Shown piece by piece: positions 59,698-64,000 of a stretch of 64,000 nt of DNA. The stretch covers positions 18,851,739 through 18,915,738 of the forward strand of contig CP136062.1 in assembly GCA_032622095.1 (NCBI GenBank), written 5' to 3'. The notes beneath the pieces were generated by a model that was not told the origin of the DNA, made no database searches, and saw nothing but the letters and a program-made list of their open reading frames with translations. Position numbers and translations under genes: made by a program. Source of the DNA: Siphonodentalium dalli (Eukaryota > Mollusca > Scaphopoda > Gadilida > Siphonodentaliidae). Position 1 is the stretch's first letter; each line of letters starts with the position of its first letter.

Positions 59698-60050
59698 AGG
59701 GGGACTGTGCACTAAATCAAGTCTTTATGGGAACATCTCCTTTATACTCAACATAATATATGAAACAAATGAATGGATATGAAACATGGATCACTAAAAA
59801 AGACACATGTGTGCTCTCACTGCTCTGTGAATGATGCAAATAACATGGTAATTATAATGAGAATGAATTTATTACTCCAGCCAAAAATTCATTTTCATTA
59901 TCATTATCATGTTGTTTGCATCGTTCATGGAGCATACGAGTGAGTTTTGCACTCATCCATGGCTCCAAACCATTCATTTGTGGCATATATCCTGTTGAGT
60001 ATAAAAGGAGGTGGTCCCTTAAATGGACGGATTTAGTGTACAGTACCCCT
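59698..60050. mobile_element. TTAA-flanked fold-back element, 353 bp
   Basis: The ends AGGGGGACTGTGCACTAAAT and ATTTAGTGTACAGTACCCCT are inverted and flanked by TTAA (59694-59697, 60051-60054). Inner parts are also roughly inverted (ACATCTCCTTTATACTCAAC versus GTTGAGTATAAAAGGAGGTG), so most of the element can fold. It is non-coding. TTAA duplication suggests Kolobok or piggyBac. It sits about 50 bp upstream of the lectin-like exon's acceptor, inside the presumed intron. Confidence 0.85.
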
Positions 60051-60054
60051 TTAA

Positions 60055-60335
60055 AAATGGATTACATATCTACATATATAGTTTCCGGGGTATAAAATAA
60101 TAAATATGGGTCGAAGACACAGGTCTGTCATGTCCGGAAACGCTGCTATGAATTAATATTGATGTTATATCGATATGTTCTTAGATAATACAAAAACGCG
60201 ATAATCAATTGGACATTTTTCCGTTATTATTTTTATAACAAACCGTGATGAGACATTCAGGCGACCTCTGACAGATAGAGACAAATTATCCCGCATGCTA
60301 CGTTCCGTAAAATGTTCCAACTTGATCGTATTTGT
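60055..60335. other. Unassigned spacer
   Basis: AT-rich; no gene or repeat was recognised. Confidence 0.5.
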
Positions 60336-60474
60336 TTCCCCGTGTCTGTTCACGTAGTAGGGGTTTTTACATACCCGAAGCCAGCCGTATCCCATGAGAC
60401 CGAAGGGCGAATGTGATACGGCCGGCGGAGGGTAGGTAAAAAAACCCGTACTACGTGAACAGATACGGGGTGAC
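60336..60474. mobile_element. Fold-back element, CCCCGTGT family, copy 2
   Basis: TTCCCCGTGTCTGTTCACGT and ACGTGAACAGATACGGGGTG arms enclose GTAGGGGTTTTTACATACCC and its complement. The copy is better preserved than the one at 59340. A minus frame running through it is an artefact of the palindrome. Confidence 0.85.
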
Positions 60475-60730
60475 GATATTATCTATTCACCGTAACAGTA
60501 TATTCAAATCAATATATCCCTCCCCCCATAAAAATGAAAAGGGAAATTATAACCTAATATTTGATTATTTGTTCATTTTGAACTACATAACGAATAAAAT
60601 AAATTCATGTAGTGTTTGATATTTTTACCATAACAACAGATTTTACCATAAATAACTGAACACGAATTGAATTGTCAGAAGTATTAACAAATACTGATAT
60701 CACACTCTTGACTCATATTTAAACTGAAAT

Positions 60731-60872
60731 ATTGTGTGGTCAACATCGAACCCCATGATATTTCTGGGAACCACACAAAAACATGTCCGTATCGTGTAGC
60801 TGCCTCGGTTACGGAACTTTCTGTGTGATTCCCAGAAATATCATGCACGGGGTTCGTCGTTGACCACACAAT
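60731..60872. mobile_element. Fold-back element, 142 bp
   Basis: ATTGTGTGGTCAACATCGAA at 60731 is mirrored by TTCGTCGTTGACCACACAAT at 60872. Arms of about 48 bp contain GATATTTCTGGGAA. The loop is about 40 bp. No homologue was noticed elsewhere in the window. Confidence 0.85.
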
Positions 60873-61004
60873 ACGGATTTATCTTGTGTAGCTATCGACC
60901 AATCAAATTGAAGATAGCACACTAGTCAATAGATAATATGTATTATACCATAAATAAATATCAATTAATAGGAGCGTTTCCGGACAGGTGTCTTCGATTC
61001 ATAT

Positions 61005-61265
61005 CTTTTATTTTATACCATGGAATCTATATATAACTTGGTAGGAACAGATATGGGCCATCTTTATTATTTTATACCCTGGAATCTATATATAACTTAG
61101 TAGGAACAGATAGGCCATCTTTATTATTTTATACCATGGAATCTATATATAACTTATTAGGAACAGATATGGGCCATTTTTATTATTTTATACCATGGAA
61201 TCTATATATAACTTGTTAGGAACAGATATGGACCATCTTTATTATTCTATACCCGCCATGGAATC
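61005..61265. repeat. 59-bp tandem array, about 4.4 units
   Basis: Units of TACCATGGAATCTATATATA+ACTTGTTAGGAACAGATATG+GGCCATCTTTATTATTTTA, with one unit shortened by 2 bp. Units differ by a few bases. Confidence 0.95.
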
Positions 61266-61762
61266 TATACATGATCATACATAGGCCACATGTAACAGGT
61301 TTTATACAAATAACCAGTGTGAATCGTTACCGTTACCAGTGTGCATCCGAATCGGTCACCCCCACCCCCGTGATTTGTCAGCCTTCCTATGCATTGTAGC
61401 TGCCTCATCATGGGCCGGTCTATAAGCTAGTTTGCAAGAAATAGTGTAATACACATAATTAAATAGCTGACTGTTAATAGAATTAACGTAATTGTGACTG
61501 AGAAAACATTAGTGAAATATTAACAGTTAACTGAACCCATCTACCCGTTCAATATCGCTATCGCTTTATGTGCTGCATTGGAAGTACTCATGTATCCGCG
61601 ACGATTATCCCGTATTTACTAGCATCGGACCCGCTCCCGTCTGACGCGTATCGTAAAATCGCTATCACTGACATATCTGGCTGTGTACGCAATTGTTCGA
61701 ACTGCTTCATATTGTATATCTTCGATTCCACCACAATCTTGCTGTGAAAAGCCGTTCAGATG
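61266..61762. other. Unassigned stretch
   Basis: No coding frame, tandem repeat or element ends were recognised. A short C-rich run lies at about 61359-61371. Confidence 0.5.
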
Positions 61763-62193
61763 CAAGCCTGATTATAGTGTGCCTGTCATTTGCAGAATGA
61801 GGTCCCCAGAGGGTGAATTTAGTAACGCAATCCCACACAGCGGGCTAGTATCACCAAATCCACCCTCCTGGGACCTCATTTGACATGGCCTCAACTGCTA
61901 TGGGAGACATAGACTCAGATTGGAGTTCCAAAATGGTTAATATTATGCAATGTGTCGTCTGCTAATTTGAGGATATAGAGAAATTAAACTGAAATAGAAA
62001 TAGAATCTATGTGAAGAAGTTTCTATAGTAATTTGATAATAAAGAAACTTTCCAGAAAAGATGAGACCTAAGCAGAATGAGGTCCCCAGAGGGTGAATTT
62101 AGTGATGCTAGCCCGCTATGCGGGATAGCGTCACTAAATTCACCCTCTGGGGACATCATTCTGCAAATGACAGACACGCTATAACCAGGCTTG
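61763..62193. mobile_element. Two-hairpin CAAG MITE, complete copy with 8-bp target duplication
   Basis: The ends CAAGCCTGATTATAGTGTGC and GCTATAACCAGGCTTG are inverted. TTCAGATG stands directly outside both (61755-61762 and 62194-62201), a perfect 8-bp duplication. Inside are two independent hairpins of about 90 bp (61797-61880 and 62077-62163) and an AT-rich middle. Eight-base duplications are typical of hAT (also P and Merlin); hAT is the likeliest. It is the reference copy for fragments at 1873, 2189, 7726, 10699, 12229 and 13451. Confidence 0.95.
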
Positions 62194-62201
62194 TTCAGAT
62201 G

Positions 62202-62712
62202 ACACATGAATATCTAAGGATTTATCGAACTAAACTGAAGTAGCAATTGTTAAGTGCTGTTGGGGTCTCGATAGAATCGGCATTTTCTCAAAAGTGAAAT
62301 GCGCTTTAACGCGCGGTATTCGTGAAGCGCGGTATTCGTAAGCTCTTCGATACACTGAAGAGAAAGGGTTAGTCAATATGACTAACTTATTTTCAGTTAA
62401 CTGTTTGTCCACAGAATGACTAACTTAGCTTAGTCATAATGACTTGGGTGATGTTAGTCATAACGACCAAGGAATTGTTGGTCCAAACGACTTATTAGGC
62501 AATTAGACTACACTTGTATTAGTCAAAATGATCAGGATTGAGACACAATGACTAACTTTTCTGAGTCACTGCACGAGAAGATGAATTTGGTGGAAACTGT
62601 GTGCAAATAATTTCAATACTCAACAAGATGATATATTATCCATAATCAGAGATGTAATTGACAGCAGAACAAACTTTCAATCCATTCTCTAAAATACAGA
62701 TTTTATTTTAAA
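62202..62712. other. Stretch with scattered GTTAGTCA-type motifs
   Basis: Between about 62369 and 62575 the motif AGTCA(T/A)AATGACTAA and relatives recur at least seven times in both orientations. The spacing is irregular, so it is not a simple tandem array. Around 62307-62341, GCGCGGTATTCGT is duplicated. No gene was seen. Confidence 0.55.
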
Positions 62713-63715
62713 TGCCCGGGGACATTGCGGACCACTCTTATCGGATGGACATCCTATAAATGCCCGGGGACATTGCGGACCACTCTTATCAGATGGACAT
62801 CCTATAAATGCCCGGGGACATTGCGGACCACTCTTATCGGCTGCCCGGGGACATTGCGGACCACTCTTATCGGCTGCCCGGGGACATTGCGGACCACTCT
62901 TATCGGATGGACATACTATAAATGCCCGGGGACATTGAGGACCACTCTTATCAGATGGACATCCTATAAATGCCCGGGGACATTGCGGACCACTCTTATC
63001 AGATGGACATCCTATCGGCTGCCCGGGGACATTGCGGACCACTCTTATCGGCTGCCCGGGGACATTGCGGCCCACTCTTATCGGCTGCCCGGGGACATTG
63101 CGGACCACTCTTATCGGCTGCCCGGGGACATCGCGGACCACTCTTATCGGATGGACATCCTATAAATGCCCGGGGACATTGCGGACCACTCTTATCAGAT
63201 GGACATCCTATAAATGCCCGGGGACATTGCGGACCACTCTTATCAGATGGACATCCTATAAATGCCCGGGGACATTGCGGACCACTCTTATCGGCTGCCC
63301 GGGGACATTGCGACCACTCTTATCGGCTGCCCGGGGACATTGCGGACCACTCTTATCAGATGGACATCCTATAAATGCCCGGGGACATTGCGGACCACTC
63401 TTATCAGATGGACATCCTATAAATGCCCGGGGACATTGCGGACCACTCTTATCAGATGGACATCCTATAAATGCCCGGGGACATTGCGGACCACTCTTAT
63501 CGGCTGCCCGGGGATATTGCGGACCACTCTTATCGGCTGCCCGGGGACATTGCGGACCACTCTTATCGGCTGCCCGGGGACATTGCGGACCACTCTTATC
63601 GGCTGCCCGGGGACATTGCGGACCACTCTTATCGGCTGCCCGGGGACATTGCGGACCACTCTTATCGGCTGCCCGGGGACATTGCGGACCACTCTTATCG
63701 GCTGGACATCCTATA
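62713..63715. repeat. Minisatellite of alternating 33- and 48-bp units, 25 units
   Basis: All units share TGCCCGGGGACATTGCGGAC+CACTCTTATC. Short units end in GGC (33 bp). Long units continue RGATGGACATCCTATAAA (48 bp). Long and short units come in runs of two or three at first, then a run of short units closes the array. Both lengths are multiples of three, so open frames run through on both strands (up to 231 codons plus, 150 minus). These simple repeat peptides are not taken as genes. Confidence 0.95.
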
Positions 63716-64000
63716 TTTCAAGGATGATTCCCACCCTTACGAGATGGTCAAAGTGCCCGTCGGGGTTCGTCCCCGCTAGAAGCGGCAGTCAGTCAGTCAG
63801 ATGTCATAACCACTTGCCCTCCTCAGGCTGCGAACCCATACAGTGGAAGTGACGTCACGTGTGTGCTACCCTCGGGGACGTATCTCACCGTATGGGCTCG
63901 ATCAAAGCATAGCGACCCCGTCTACCGCCAGCAGGGGACAGATACTACACTTTGTTTGTTTTGTTTAGTTTTTTTTTTAACTTGCCCGAGGCCATTGCGG
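63716..64000. repeat. Flank of the 33/48-bp array, probably part of the same repeat family
   Basis: CCCACCCTTACGAGATGGTC (about 63730) recurs at 25445, and the window's last bases (TTGCCCGAGGCCATTGCGG) resemble the start of a 33-bp unit. The array is therefore probably the core of a larger interspersed element that continues past the window. A TGACGTCA octamer at 63850-63857 overlaps CACGTG; this may be chance. Confidence 0.5.

Noticed and set aside
62689-63852. Overlapping open frames of 75-231 codons on both strands
   Set aside because: The 33/48-bp units are multiples of three, so every frame without a stop stays open. The products are simple repeats and contradict one another across strands.
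63850-63861. TGACGTCA overlapping CACGTG as a promoter element
   Set aside because: A single palindromic site without a nearby gene start is compatible with chance and lies in repeat-derived sequence.

Overview
The window looks like animal nuclear DNA that is gene-poor and dominated by repeats. It is AT-rich, has almost no long coding sequence outside tandem repeats, and contains spliced-exon remnants. It is packed with small non-autonomous DNA transposons, fold-back elements and minisatellites. Repeat cores with near-160-bp periods, phrases such as 'AAGGCCCATAACTC', and (GGAC)n-tailed elements are typical of lophotrochozoans. A bivalve mollusc is my best guess, from general familiarity rather than any search. 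A 100-N run at 43798-43897 shows that this is a scaffolded assembly.

Layout. 1-14.98 kb: fold-back and MITE country. It holds a TA-flanked CAGTAATG palindrome family (Tc1/mariner-like), an 8-bp-TSD family made of two hairpins (hAT-like), a 0.92-kb hAT-like element, a TTAA-flanked piggyBac-like element and a thrice-seen 69-bp palindrome, several nested in one another or in short tandem arrays. 15.2-17.4 kb: a 2.16-kb TTAA-flanked element with a ~627-bp internal tandem repeat; a 446-bp deletion relative sits at 35.9 kb. 18-24.5 kb: further inverted-repeat elements, a decayed non-LTR retrotransposon C-terminus (19468-19836, minus) and an unidentified coding-like patch (21962-22430). 24.9-29.7 kb: retroposon-like repeats with microsatellite tails, two 161-bp-period arrays, and a frameshifted exon of a THAP/DDE-type transposase-like protein (26197-26640). 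31.5-37.1 kb: 25-, 29- and 52-bp minisatellites, the first two with higher-order structure. 40.0-43.6 kb: two near-identical ~454-bp inverted-repeat elements in direct orientation around exactly three 899-bp repeats, with matching TGTA at the outer edges. 43.9-58.5 kb: a 14.6-kb satellite of 32-bp monomers, essentially stop-free on the plus strand and carrying nested higher-order duplications. 58.5-64 kb: 38-, 59- and 33/48-bp arrays, fold-back elements, and a C-type-lectin-like exon with both splice sites (59489-59648, minus), the best candidate for a piece of a live gene.

I see no complete gene, tRNA, rRNA or CRISPR array. The very long open frames lie inside tandem repeats and I do not regard them as genes. 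The two most notable structures are the A-(899)x3-A composite and the 32-bp satellite with its limited monomer alphabet. Identity calls rest on reading the sequence; no searches were run.
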